Positions 44,561 through 56,565 of a stretch of DNA of 64,000 nucleotides are shown here, in pieces (position 1 is the stretch's first letter; every line of letters begins with the position of its first letter). Under the pieces are notes generated by a model. The model was not told the DNA's origin. It ran no database searches and saw only the letters and a program-made list of their open reading frames with translations. Both the position numbers and the translations under genes were made by a program. Origin of the DNA: Solanum dulcamara (taxonomy: Eukaryota > Streptophyta > Magnoliopsida > Solanales > Solanaceae); NCBI RefSeq assembly GCF_947179165.1, contig NC_077242.1:24257097-24321096 (forward strand). The letters run 5' to 3'.

Positions 44561-46210
44561 CCAAGGTTGAGCAATGAGGGAATGACCATTCCTTTCCCAA
44601 AATCATATAAAAATCCATCATATTAAGAAATATAAGTCAACCGGGATTTCCCTCCGCTGAATAGTTACCAACAAGATCTGAATACTTGATCCACTAATAA
44701 AGCCTTACCCATTAGGGGGGAAATATGCAATGACCTTGTTAATGGATCTGGACACATACTAAACCGAGGAGCACAATACAAAGATCCATATAAAAAATTA
44801 AAACCTTGGTCAAATAAAGCTAAGGCTGGCTAAATGGCATATAATAATCATTCTTGTGATCACATCATTCTATGCCTCAACCTCTGCCCCTTCTAGAGCT
44901 ATACAAAAGTAGCTTTGAGCTCCTCTACCTTCTGCATTAACCCTAATAGTTGTCTTATCTCCTCAAGGACCATCTTAAGCACCCTGATGACCACCCCGAT
45001 GATCTTGAACCTAGCCTCCACCTTTAACTTGAGGTGTACTATGGTAGCTGGTCGAGTTGCCTATGGAGCAAGTGCAGCTGCCCTATATGAGAGTCACTCT
45101 TTAGACTTGTAATAAATCTCCCCACACTCGTAAAAACCCTATGGAGGTCTACTCATAACTAGAGGATGACCACTATGTCCTAAAATAACTGATTGTGAAC
45201 TACCTTGACCTTAACTCGGGCTGGTAATAGAACCACCCTGATGGTGCTAGTCATCCTTTGAAGCATCTAAGGAGGCCTAAAATAGATGGATGGACTAAAC
45301 CTACTGGATCCTCTAGCTGAGCTTATCATATAAATCTGTTGGTTTAAGATAGGACCTATTTTGGCTATCCTCATATCGAGACCTCTTGCTGCTGCCCCTA
45401 TTGGCCTCACGATGGAGACGCTTAAGTCTATGAACATGGTACACTACATCCAAGAATGAAAAAAATACCAAAATTGTGGACAGAGTCTCAATCTATAGAT
45501 GGAGTCTTAATCATCAGACAAAGTATCGAACTCTCTCCTTCTTAGTGGGTAGCATCCTAGTGGCATAAAAGGGAATCTTATGGAATATAGCCTAGTACTC
45601 TGACATAGCCATGGAGTCCTGCTCCAACCTCAAGAACAGGTCATGGGCTAATCTGACACTTTGTAGGATGAACCTGGATAAGAAAACCTCTAAAAACTCA
45701 GTACAAGACACTGGTAGAGACCAAACTAGCCTAGTCTCTAAATATGAATTCCACCATTATCAGGATGTCCCATCAAGATAATAAGCAGTTACCTCAGCTC
45801 ATCTAGACTCCACCAAACCCAAAGTATGTAGCCTTTCTCAGCAAGTAGTGAGAAACTATTGGGCATCGTCTCCAATCTCCCTAGAAAACCTAGTCGGTAA
45901 CAATCTTAGAAACACCTCGAACATATTTTACTCTTGTAGTGGAACAACTCCATCCATAACATTCGACTAGGTAGTGATATGTATCGGTGGTGGCTGAACT
46001 TCTGGAGCCGCTGGCGCAAGATTGCCTTGCGGTGCTAGAAAAGCTTGGGTTGGAGGTGGTGTCTGCTGCATATCCCCAATTATAGTTAGGGTCTATAGCT
46101 TGTATGGGTGGTGGTTGGTCCAGCCCTGGCCTTACTAGATATAAAGGCACATAATCTCCTTGAGGCTTCGGCTCCGGCTTTGGCTCTTGCTACATAGTCC
46201 TTTCTTTTCT
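44561..46210 (-). pseudogene. GyE gag
   Basis: Minus-strand order: a proline-rich N-terminal part (46150-45950, PPPIQAIDPNYNWGYA), FLRLLPTRFS near 45905-45875, the capsid core KLHTLGLVESR near 45835-45800, YYLDGTS and WWNSYLETRLVW near 45785-45720, CTEFLEVFLSRF near 45705-45665, DLFLRLEQDSMAMSEY near 45645-45600 and ERVRYF near 45540. The knuckle region near 45140-45110 keeps FYECGE, but the histidine and last cysteine are not recognisable. Stops occur throughout. Confidence 0.82.
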
Positions 46211-46516
46211 CAGGCTAGTGCTTTATCCCTTCCACGACCTCAAGGTTGACCTCTAACTATATCCGAGGCTCTATCTCCAAGCCTGGGTGCATTACCCTGA
46301 CCGTAGTACCACAATGCTAGCTATTCTATAAAAGAGTGAAGAAAGTGAGATTCTATGAACCTGATAAGGCACATATTGCATAAAAGAAATACAAAAGAGA
46401 AAATCTTTCTAAAGACATCCTGCAGCCTCCCAAAGATAGGTTATAGACATCTCTCCACCTATCCACAAGACTCTACTAGATGTTAGATCTATATAAGTGA
46501 GATCGGTAAACCAGGG
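46211..46516 (-). other. GyE leader between primer site and gag
   Basis: The non-coding leader is homologous to the GyA copy 1 leader: the minus strand has CTAGTAGAGTCTTGTGGAT (near 46480-46462), the same as 1107-1126, and GGAGGCTGCAGGATGTC against 1147-1163. No gene. Confidence 0.7.
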
Positions 46517-46528
46517 CCTTTAATACCA
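46517..46528 (-). promoter_or_regulatory. Degraded primer-binding site of GyE
   Basis: The minus strand reads TGGTATTAAAGG, 9 of 12 to TGGTATCAGAGC. It lies four bases inside the 5' LTR end at 46533. Confidence 0.7.
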
Positions 46529-46532
46529 ACTT

Positions 46533-49095
46533 TGTTATAATTTAATTCCTTGAATACTGATCACACCTACTATAACCGACCAATCGGTAAGTTGACCTGC
46601 ATCTTGGAACTATAAGTAATGGGATTAAGGGTTGAAACTAAACAAAAAATAAACAATAATAGAAATTACCGGAACAAAAGCAGAAGTAAGCCAAAAACAT
46701 ACATACAAATGAAATATCCCTCCAGAACCCTGAAAGTCACATGTTAAGAGCTATAGAAAATGAATACAAGTCCCAAGAGTGGACCACAAAAATAAGACTT
46801 GTATAAAGAATAAAAACACTAGTCATAATATATACAAAAGGAAACAAGTGAATCCACAATGACATATGCTCACCTTTGTCTTCGAATCAAGCTGTTACAA
46901 GATCGATCTCAATGCTTGGTAGTTGGTGCTCGGATTTTCATCATGAAAATAGATGAAAAATGTAGTATGGGTACCAAAACATATTTATCCAGTAGGAATC
47001 ATAAGCCGACTGAGCAAGAAAAGTAAAAGTAATATGAAATGCCATAATTTAACCATAATAAGAAATAAAGGGCAGAGATCTAACAGGAACGCACACGAGC
47101 ATACTAAAACATAAATAAAGTGAACACAACTAACTAAACCATAGAGAACCCTCATAAGCCCAGAGGGTACACCCATGCACAAGTTCAAGTAAAACCTAAA
47201 TAGACCCCTATAAGCTCGATAGGTGCACAAAATAGTTAAGGTCCATTAAGAGAACCTAAAGATACTTCAAACATTACCGTAAACTTTCACTGACTTTAAC
47301 TGAATCAATTGAGTGCCCAAGTCTTCAATCAAAGCAGAATGGGAGCTAAGGACTTAAACCAAAGTGAAGAAGGAGTCAAGCACTTTAACAAAGATTGAGA
47401 TAGTCGAGGACTCTAATGAAGGCTGAAGCTAGCCAATGACTCTAACTAAGGCTGAAGATACCCAATGACTCTAACCAAGGCTAAAGATAGTTATGGAATC
47501 TAACATAGGCTGAAGATAACGATGGAGTCTAACCAAGGCTAAAGATACCATTGGACTCTAACCAAGTTTGCAGATCGCCAAGGATTCTAACCAAGACTGA
47601 AGATAGTGATGGAATCTAACCAAGGTTGTAGATAACGATGGGCTCTAACCAAGACTAAAGATGGCTGAGGACTCTAACCGAGGCTAAAGATAGCTATAGA
47701 CTCTAATTGAGGCTGAAGATAGCGATGGACTCTAATCAAGGTTGCAGATGGCAAAGAACTCTAACCAAGTTCTGATGGACTCCAACTAAAGCTGAAAATG
47801 GACAAAGACTCTAACTAATATTGAAGATGGAAATGGACTCTAACCAAGCTGAAGATGGCCAAGGACTCTAACCAAGGCTGAAGATACTAAGGAGTGGTAT
47901 TTAACCATATACCAGTGGAGTGAAAATCAAATAGAGGTGAGTTTTTAGATTTAGGATTAGCATCTAGATGAGCGCTAAGAGGAGAACCTCAAACTGGGTG
48001 TAATCAATAAATCACTCCAAGCCTGAGCGGCTTCCAAATCAAGAACTAGTTACAACAATACCAACAGAATGAGGGAATTAAAAATTAAAAGGCCTCAAGA
48101 ATCGGGTTACTACCTATCTAAGACTCACACTATTAGACTCAAGTATGCTATATAATTCTACAGGAAGCAAAGCCATCCGAAGCCACATCGGAGAGATTCT
48201 ATGGCCTAGTGGCTCCAAAATGCACAAGTTTAGGAAATTGCTAGTCTAAGCCTAGACTAAGGCCAAACATGCTCCACTAATAATTATAAGACATATACAA
48301 GTCACACCACAAGGAAATGATGATCAACTAAAGCAACCAATATCTTATCGGTGCCTGAAATATCCGAGAAAGGTGTAAGACATGGATTCTAAGAAGCTAA
48401 ACATGATCTACTAGAAATCCACCCTAAATTTACTAAAATCAACATTCATTAGCTTATTCATGCTTAGTCTAAGTTGAAGGAAGCTGTAGCCTACCTTTTG
48501 GCGACCACGCATGCTTCAAATCAAATCTCTAGGGACTTTCCCTTCTTTATGGCCTTAGAACATTGCCACACTATCAAAACAGTTTCATAATGTTAATAAG
48601 GTAATTTAGACATCAATATCACCATAAACAGATATGGACCAAGTTCTAAGTCTAAAATGGAATGTTGCACCCACATCAGGAATTATGTAATTGACTCCGT
48701 AAAGATGTCTAAATTAGTTCCCTGAACATGTGTTCCAAAATGAACCACAATAAAGGGCTCGAAACAGCCCACAATTGCACATGCAAGTTAACACTATTAA
48801 ATCTAATAATTACAACTATGCCAATATCTTAAATAAGAATTTTACCTCAAATGAAGAGTCCCCAACAAGTGTTGACCACTTCAGCATGTAGACATGAGCT
48901 TTCTAAATAATCTAGCCATTGAAAATCCAAAATTTGAGCTCTAGAACTCGAGTTAGGCCACGTTGAATTTGGGGAAGATGATCTAAAGTGGGTCTGAAAA
49001 GAACCCCCAGGTGTTGCAAAAGCAACCACTAATTTCTCTAAAGCGATAGGACCCCAATAGATGGGCCTCGCTAAAGCGCACCCCTAGTTGCTAAA
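46533..49095 (-). repeat. 5' LTR of GyE, cut by GyM
   Basis: Aligns with the 3' LTR (35742-38406) from its inner edge (TGTTATAATTTAATTCC for TGTCATGATCCGATTCC) to CCCCTAGTTGCTAAA, where GyM begins. The missing 0.8 kb (the counterpart of 38407-39223) should lie to the right of the nest, outside the window. It includes a minisatellite. Confidence 0.88.
47390..47900 (-). repeat. 29 bp minisatellite in the GyE 5' LTR (about 17 units)
   Basis: Same unit as at 36596-37190 (GACTCTAACCAAGGCTGAAG plus nine bases), about 17 units, one shortened (near 47759-47778). The unit number differs from the partner LTR, showing gain or loss after insertion. Confidence 0.9.
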
Positions 49096-51471
49096 TGTCA
49101 CGACCCAAGCCTTGGGAATAGACGTGACATGGTGAATGAGGAACCCGAATGTACCTCAAACAAGCCTCTTAGAATTTCTTTTAGCCTTTCATAGGTAATG
49201 ACAATAAATAAACAAGTGAAAATCATAATAGTAAATCTTCAACTTACATATGTCCAACAATACATATAACTTTTAGATTTAATGGGGCTAAGACAAGTTT
49301 CTAGCTCACCCTCAATCATAATAGAAATAAATATCATAGTAATTGTCTAAAGATCTTAATATATCATAAGCTAGAAAGATAAATGAGTATTATTGTCGGA
49401 ACATGGGAACATACCAAAAGTAGCCTTCAAATGAAATCTCAACTAACTATGTGCAGGAGAACAAGGAGGAGCACCGATCCCTACATGGTGATATCATGTA
49501 GGCTAAAGGATATGCGTTAACACTTTTAATGTACTCAGTATGTGGAAATGTATTACAAAGTAAAAAATTTAGGACATTTATAAAGTTAAGTACATAAATA
49601 AGTGCATTCATAAGAAATAAAGTAGATAGCATTTAAATCATACATATGTGGATATATACATACATGATTAATCATGTAAATAGCATTTGAAACGTTCATT
49701 TATGGGGAGTTGACTATAATCGACATTAAGACCATGTGAGCTATTATATGAAATCCAACATAACCCCTACGTTGGCTGGAGAGTCTACTTGCCTAGGGTA
49801 GAACTTCATCAACTTTATATTTATCTTTAACTTTAACTTTAAGATATTTCATGGATCCATTAGCCTAAGCCTACAAGAGCCCCTTTGTTGTCACATAATT
49901 AATGAGACAGGGGGTTTCTACTAGGATTCTCTTACCGAATCCTACCTCAGTGCCCCATTCGGTGCTAAGTCAATCACACAGAATCTTTTAATACTTCAAA
50001 AGAGTCATAGCATATAACTTGAGAGTTCAAAACATCACATTTGGTGAAATAGCTCATTAAAACCTTTAGTGATTCAAATATGCAAGAATTGTCCTTATAG
50101 CATAAAGAATTCATCATTCATACCATTTCATTATTTTTTTATTTTATAAGACTCCCTTTTTATCATAGACATTGCTTTCATAAACATATATTTGGAGTCA
50201 AGGCTTTCAAGTAGAACTTCATTGAAAATACAGTAAAACTAGGAGGGTTTAAATCACTTCAACTTTCAAACATGTAGGTAAATGAAATTATGCATAAATA
50301 CTTTGAAATCCATTAATTAAAAATCATGCTTTAAACGACCCACCATGAATTTCAAGAACCTTTAAAGACATAAATAGAGAAATTAATTTCAAACCATCAA
50401 TTCATACGTATGAAATTATTTTGCATCAAAATAGATCAAAAATTATTTTAAGTAGAAATAAGAGTTACCCATAAGAAACTCTTACTTAAAATCAAGAGAT
50501 TTAATTAAAAGAGTTTTGAATTACATGATTTGAAAAAACCCATGAATAAACACCCACATACCTTTGAGTAAAGTTTGAAAGAATTGGGTAAATAGGCATA
50601 ATTTATCATATAATCAAAATACTTTAGGCTTGAAAGTGGAAGGAAACTCTCATTGTAGCCTTACATACTTGGAATCCAAAGTCTTACTCAGAATCAAAGG
50701 ACTTAATGAACACTCTTGGATCCTTATCGTTTCTCCTCGCCGGAGCATTTTATGTACTACCCAGAGTATATGAATCCACGAAATAGTATTTCTACACTAC
50801 TAAGAACTAAAAATAAATTTTGAGAATGAGTAAAGAAGTTTATAGAGAGAAGAGTTACTTGAGAAAGATTGATGAACTAAATGATGAAATAAGGTGTTTA
50901 TTTATAGGTGTGAAGGAGGGACCTAACAAGAAGTAAAATAATTATAAAGAAAAATCTAAAATTTAATGAAGAATTGTGATGTAATGAGTTATATCAAATG
51001 GAGGACTATTGATATCATGGGTGATGTCAAATGGATCTAGATCTTTCATGGTTGGTGAGATGAATATTTTTTTATACGAAATACCTTCTTTCAGAGCTAC
51101 GTTTGAACAAGATAACTTCCTAATTAGTATTTGGTGTACCATATGAATTGTAGTTCTAGAAGTATCGTTTAATGTTTTTCAAGAATCAACTGAATGAGGT
51201 CATCCTATATTGATATATGATTTTTCTTCTACAAATACTCTATTTTGTCAAAACACTAGGTCTTGTAAAGATTAATTTATTTGACCTACTTAGCCTCTGA
51301 TTCTTAAGTTGTGGTCTGGTTAAAAATTGTAGGTAATGATGTTGGGTTATTTAGAAATTTTTATCACCTAATTTTGACCATCTTATGAAAATTTAGGCCC
51401 AAACTACAAAAGTAGTATCATTTTCATCTAGAATTGGAACACCATTTACAATGTTTTGAAGGGGTGTTATA
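49096..51471 (-). repeat. 3' LTR of gypsy GyM (2,376 bp)
   Basis: On the minus strand it starts TATAACACCCC (51471; the partner at 54551 has TGTAACACCCC) directly after the polypurine tract, and ends CTTGGGTCGTGACA (49096). GyE LTR text adjoins it on the left. Its right half is about 95% identical to the partial middle LTR (53401-54551) and its left 440 bp align with 57810-58254. No gene; short frames only. Confidence 0.9.
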
Positions 51472-51485
51472 TTATCTCCCTCTTG
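51472..51485 (-). promoter_or_regulatory. Polypurine tract of GyM copy 1
   Basis: CAAGAGGGAGATAA on the minus strand directly before the LTR start. Such tracts resist RNase H and prime plus-strand DNA. The same tract is at 54552-54565 in copy 2. Confidence 0.85.
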
Positions 51486-52697
51486 GCGGACCAAAATTTC
51501 AACTGGTACTTGTTCATAGGTCAGGTTTTCTTCAACATTCACTACTCCTAAAGGAACAATGGAACTAGGAGTTCCCACACATTTTCTCAACATAGACACA
51601 TGGAACACCGGGTAAATCATGGTCATTTCCAATGGCAACTCCAACTCATACACAACATTGCCAATACGTCTCACAATTCTATAAGGCTTAACATACCTAG
51701 AGCTCAATTTGCCTTTCTTACCAAACCAAACCACACGCTTCATGGGTGAAACCTCCAAATACATCCAATCATCCATATTAAACTCAAGATCCCTTTCTCT
51801 AGTATCGGAATAGGACCTTTGATGACTTTGAGCCATCTTCAACCTTTCTCAAATGATCTTCACCTTCTCTAAAGTATCAAGTACCAAATCATAGACTAAA
51901 AAGGTCATCTCACCTACTTCGGACCAACCAACTAGGGATGTACGTCATCTCCCATACAAATCTTCAAATGACTCCATCTCAATACTTGAGTGGTAATTAT
52001 TATTATAGGAAAACTCAGTGAGCGATAGAAAATCATCCCAATTTCCTCTAACATCTAATACACAAGACCTTAACATATCCTCTAGTGTTTGAATCATCCT
52101 TTCGGCTTACCTATTGGTTTGAGGATGAAGTGCGATGCTTAATTTTACCTTAGTACCTATGCCCTTTTGAAACAATATCCAAAAGTGAGAAGTGAATTGG
52201 GTACCACGATTCAAAATAATGGATAATGGTACCCCATGCAACCTCACCAACTCCTGAATATACAACTTGGCATAATCTTTGACACTATAGGAAGTCTTAA
52301 CCAGTAGAAAGTGAGCCGACTTAGTTATTCTATCAAAAATTACCCAAATCGAATCATGATGCTTCTGGGTATGAGGCAAACCCACTACAAAATCCATATT
52401 CACATCTTTCCACTTCTAAGTTGGGGTTTTAATGTCTTGGGCTAGGTCACCCGTCCTTTGATGTTTGGCCTTCACTTGTTGGCAATTCGGACATTTGAAC
52501 ACGAACCTTGCTATGTCCTTCTTCATGCCACCTCACTAATAAAACTCTTTTAAGTCTCAGTACATTTTCTTCGACCCTGTATGAATGGAGTATGTAGAAT
52601 TATGAGCCTTCATCAAGATCAAACTCCTAAGACCATCCACATCTAGAACACATAGCCGACCTTGGTAGTATAGCACCCTATCTCCTCCTTAAGGAAA
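51486..52697 (-). pseudogene. GyM copy 1 integrase, C-terminally shortened
   Basis: Minus-strand order: RVLYYQGRLCVLDVDGLR (52680-52630), zinc-binding KDIARFVFKCPNCQQVKAKH (52530-52470), core VNMDFVVGLPHTQKHHDS with the first aspartate (52403 down), DRITKSAHFLLVKTSYS, LSIILNRGTQFTSHFW (second aspartate replaced by asparagine), LHPQTNR, stop, AERMIQTLEDML with the glutamate, and NYHSSIEMESFEDLYG. The tail at 51842-51486 has DDWMYLEVSPMKRVVWFGKK, YVKPYRIVRRIG, YPVFHVSMLRK and YEQVPVEILVRQ. The open frame then runs through the polypurine tract into the LTR, so the chromodomain expected after ILxRQ is missing. Copy 2 has the same ending. Confidence 0.88.
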
Positions 52698-53400
52698 GTC
52701 CTTTAATTATTCTTTCAACTCTTTCACTTCCATTAGGTCCATTCGGCAAGAAGTAATAGAGATAGGTTGGGTATAGGGGAGGAGATCGATACCAAAATCA
52801 ACTTCCCTTTTGGGAGGGACATCGGGAAGGTCATCAGGAAAGATATTGGGGAACTCATTGAATACGAGAAATGACTCAAGGGAAGGACGTTCGGAGTTGA
52901 CATCCCTAACCCTCACAATGTTGTAAATACAACCCTTAGTAATCAATTTTTGGGCCTTAAGGCAAGAAATGAATTTTCCCTTCACTACTGAATCACGATC
53001 CTCCCATTCTATAACGGACTCATTTGGAAATTAGAACTTGACTCGATGAGTCCTATAATCTATGAAAGCATAAGATGCATGTAACAAATCTATCACAAGA
53101 ATGACATCAAAATCTACCATGTCAAGATCAATGAGATAAAATGAATAACTTTATGCAAGATAGACATGAGGACAACCCCTATAGACCTTTCTAGCAAAAA
53201 CTGACTCACCAATGGGGACAAACACCGAATAAGTCTCTAATAACATTTCAGGTGACACATCAAAACTATTAGAAATGAATGGAGTAAAAAATGATAAATT
53301 TGCACCAAGATCTAATAACACATACATATCCAAATAAAAGACATTTAATATACCGTTAACGACATTGGGTGCATTCTCAACCTCTTGTCTCCCATGCAAG
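52698..53400 (-). pseudogene. GyM copy 1 protease and RT lead-in; RT-RNase H deleted
   Basis: At 53399-53151 the frame reads HGRQEVENAPNVVNG, the active site YVLLDLGANLSFFTPF (DLG in place of D-S/T-G; relatives of this clade often have DPG), SFDVSPEMLLETYSVFVP and ARKVYRGCPHV. At 52985-52707 is [20 protein letters not shown], then PNIFPDDLPDVPPKREVDFG and SCRMDLMEVKELKE, stop, LKD. Without a frame change this leads into GGDRVLYYQG of the integrase linker (near 52700): all RT and RNase H are gone. The 5' side is cut at 53400, where middle-LTR text starts. Confidence 0.88.
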
Positions 53401-54551
53401 ACATAAATAGAGAACCTTTAAAGAGATAAATAGAGAAATTAAATTCAAATCATCAATTCATACGTATTAAATTATTTTGTATCAAAATAGATCAAGAATT
53501 ATTAGTTTAACCATGATTCATGCTATTAAGTAGAAATAAGAATTACTCATAAGAAAATCTTACTTGAAATCAAGAGATTTAGTTGAAAGAGTTTTAAATT
53601 ACATGATTTGAAAAAACCCATGGATAAACACCCACATACCTTTGAGTAAAGTTTGAAAAGAATTGGGTAAATAGGCATAATTTATCATATAATCAAAATA
53701 CTTTAGGCTTGAAAGTGGAAGGAAACTCTCATTGTAGCCTTACATACTTGGAATCCAAAGTCTTACTCAGAATCAAAGGACTTAATGAACACTCTTGAAT
53801 CCTTATCTTTTCTCCTCGTCGGAGTATTTTGTGTACTACCCAGAGTATATGAATCCACAAAATAGTATTTCTACACTACTAAGAACTAAAAATATATTTT
53901 GAGAATGAGTAAAGAAGTGTATAGAGAGAAGAGTTACTTGAGAAAGCTTGATGAAGTAAATGATGAAATAAGATGTTTATTTATAGGTGTGAAGGAGGGA
54001 CCTAACAAGAAGTAAAATAATTATAAAAAAAATGTAAAAATTTAATGAAGAATTGTGATGTAATGAGTGATGTAAAATGGAGGACTATTGATATCATGGG
54101 TGATGTCAAATGGATCTAGATCTTTCATGGTTGGTGAGATGAATATTTTTTTTTATGGAATACCTTCTTTCAGATCGATGTTTGAACAAGATAACTTCCT
54201 AATTAGTATTTGGTGTACCATATGAATTGTAGATCTAGAAGTATTGTTTAATATTTTTCAAGAATCAACTGAATGAGATCATCCTATATTGATATATGAT
54301 TTTTCTTCTACAAACACTCCATTTCGTCACAACACTAGGTATTGCAAAGATTAATTTATTTGACCTACTTAGCCTTTGATTCTTAAGTTGTGGTCTTGAT
54401 AAAAGTTGTAGGTAATGATGTTGGAGTTATTTAGAAATTTTTATCACTTAATTTAGACCATCCTATGAAAATATATGCCCAAACTAGAAAATAAGTATCA
54501 TTTTCATCTAGAATTGGAACACCATATACAATGTTTTTAAGGGGTGTTACA
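53401..54551 (-). repeat. Middle GyM LTR, lacking its R/U5-side half
   Basis: From the LTR start TGTAACACCCC (54551) down to about 53405 it matches 51471-50355 of the 3' LTR closely (one 60 bp block, 53659-53718 against 50580-50639, is identical). The other 1.26 kb is deleted and LTR text is joined to GyM copy 1 protease. At the join ATAAATAGAGAA occurs twice (53404-53415 and 53427-53438), a filler-type duplication; both parents have AAGA-ATAAA there. Confidence 0.88.
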
Positions 54552-54565
54552 TTATCTCCCTCTTG
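54552..54565 (-). promoter_or_regulatory. Polypurine tract of GyM copy 2
   Basis: CAAGAGGGAGATAA on the minus strand, followed at once by TGTAACACCCC, the intact LTR start. Confidence 0.88.
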
Positions 54566-55778
54566 CCGGACCAAAATTTCAATTGGTACATCTTCATAGG
54601 TCAAGTTTTCTTCAAAATTTACTACTCGTAAAGGAATAATGGAACTAGGATTTACCACATATTTTCTCAACATAGACATATGGAACACCGGGTAAATCAT
54701 GGTCATTTCCAATGGCAACTCCAACTCATACGCAACCTTGCCAACACATCTCACGATTCTATAAGGCTCAACATACCTAGGGCTCAATTTGCCTTTCTTA
54801 CCAAACCAAACCACACGCTTCATGGGTGAAACCTCCAGATACATCCAATCATCCACATTAAACTCAAGATCCCTTTCTCTAGTATCGGAATAAGACCTTT
54901 GACGACTTTGAGCCATTTTCAACCTTTCTCAAATGATCTTCAGTTTCTCTAAAGCATCAAGTACCAAATCATAGACTAAAAAGGTCATCTCACCTACTTC
55001 GTACCAACCAACCAGGGATGTACGTCATCTCCCATACAAATCTTCAAATGACGCCATCTCAATACTTGAGTGGTAATTATTATTATAGGCAAACTCGATG
55101 AGCGATAGATAATCATCCCAGTTTCCTCTAAAATCCAATACACAAGACCTTAAAATATCCTCTAGTATTTGAATCATCCTTTCGGCTTACCCATCTGTTT
55201 GAGGATGGAGTGAGATGCTTAATTTTACCTTTGTAAGATATCCTTTTGAAACAATATCCAAAAGTGAGAAGTTAATTGGGTACCACGATTCAAAATAAAT
55301 GGATAATGGCACATCATGCAACCTCACCAATTCCTAAATATACAACTTGACATAGTCTTTGGCACTATAGGAAGTCTTAACCAGTAGAAAGTGAGCCGAC
55401 TTAGTCATTCTATCAAAAATTACCCAAATCGAATCATGATGCTTCCGGGTATGAGGCAAACCCACTACAAAATCCATATTCATATCTTCCCACTTTCAAG
55501 TTGGGATTTTAATGTCTTGGTCTAGGTCACCCGGCCTTTGATGTTCCATATTCACTTGTTGGTAATTCGGATATTTGAACACGAACCTTGCTATGTCCTT
55601 CCTCATGCCACCTCACTAATAATACTCTTTAAATCTCGGTACATTTTCTTCCACCCGAGATGAATAGAGTATGTAGAATTATAAGCCTCCATCAAGATCA
55701 AACTCCTAAGACCATCCACCTGCAGAACATATAGCTGACCTTGGTAGTATAGCACCCTATCTCCCCCTTGAAAAAAGT
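54566..55778 (-). pseudogene. GyM copy 2 integrase, C-terminally shortened
   Basis: Same order as copy 1: VLYYQGQLYVLQVDGLRSL (near 55760-55700), zinc region KDIARFVFKYPNYQQV with both cysteines now tyrosine, core NMDFVVGLPHTRKHHDS (near 55483 down), TKSAHFLLVKTSYSAKDY, a frameshift near 55290 in the second-aspartate region, ERMIQ.LED near 55190, GNWDDYLSL. The tail at 54922-54566 is DDWMYLEVSPMKRVVWFGKK to YEDVPIEILVRQ. The frame runs through the polypurine tract into the LTR, again without chromodomain. Confidence 0.87.
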
Positions 55779-56565
55779 CCTTTAATTATTCTTTCAACTC
55801 TTTTAATTCCATCAGGTCAATCCGGTAAGAAGTCATAGAGATAGGTTGGGTATCGAGGAGGAGATTGATACCAAAATCAACTTCCCTTTTGGAAGGGACA
55901 CCGAGAAGGTCATCGGGAAAGACATTAAGAAACTCATTGACTATGGGAACTGACTCAAGGAAAGGACTTTCAGAGTCGATATCCCTAACCCTCACAATGT
56001 TGTAAATACAACCCTTAGCAATCAATTTTTGGGCCTTAAGGCAAGAAATGAATTTTCCCTTCACTACCGAATCACGACCCTTGCATTCTATAACAGACTC
56101 ATTTTGAAATTGGAACTTGACTCGATGAGTCCTATAATCTATGGAAGCATAAGATTCATGTAACAAATCTATTTTAAGAATGACATCAAAATCTGCCATG
56201 TCAAGATCAATGAGATAATAGGAATAATTTTATACAAGATAGACATGGGGAAAACCCCTATAGACCTTTCTAGCAACAACCGACTCACCAACGGGGGCGA
56301 ATACCGAATAAGTCTCTTATAACATTTCGGGTGACACATCAAAACTATTAGCAAGGAATGGAGTAAAAAATGATAAATTTGCACCTAGATCTAATAACAC
56401 ATACACATCCAAAGAAAAGACCTTTAACATACCAATAACGACATTGGGTGCATTCTCAACCTCTTGTCTTCCATGTAAGAAATAAAAGCAGTTGGTGCAT
56501 TGGCCACCTCCTTGGGCTTGTTGACTATAAGAAATTTGGCCTTGAGGCCTACCACCAACACCTAT
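55779..56565 (-). pseudogene. GyM copy 2 protease and RT lead-in; RT-RNase H deleted
   Basis: The active-site text VYVLLDLGANLSFFTPFLAN lies at 56410-56350, ARKVYRGFPHVYLV near 56275-56230, and a 137-codon open stretch 56199-55786 runs from [20 protein letters not shown] over [20 protein letters not shown] and [20 protein letters not shown] to [13 protein letters not shown]. The stop TAA at 55786-55788 stands for the CAA of relatives and is shared with copy 1. Then LKDFFQGGDRVLYYQG continues in the same frame. RT and RNase H (some 400 residues or more in relatives) are absent. Confidence 0.9.
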
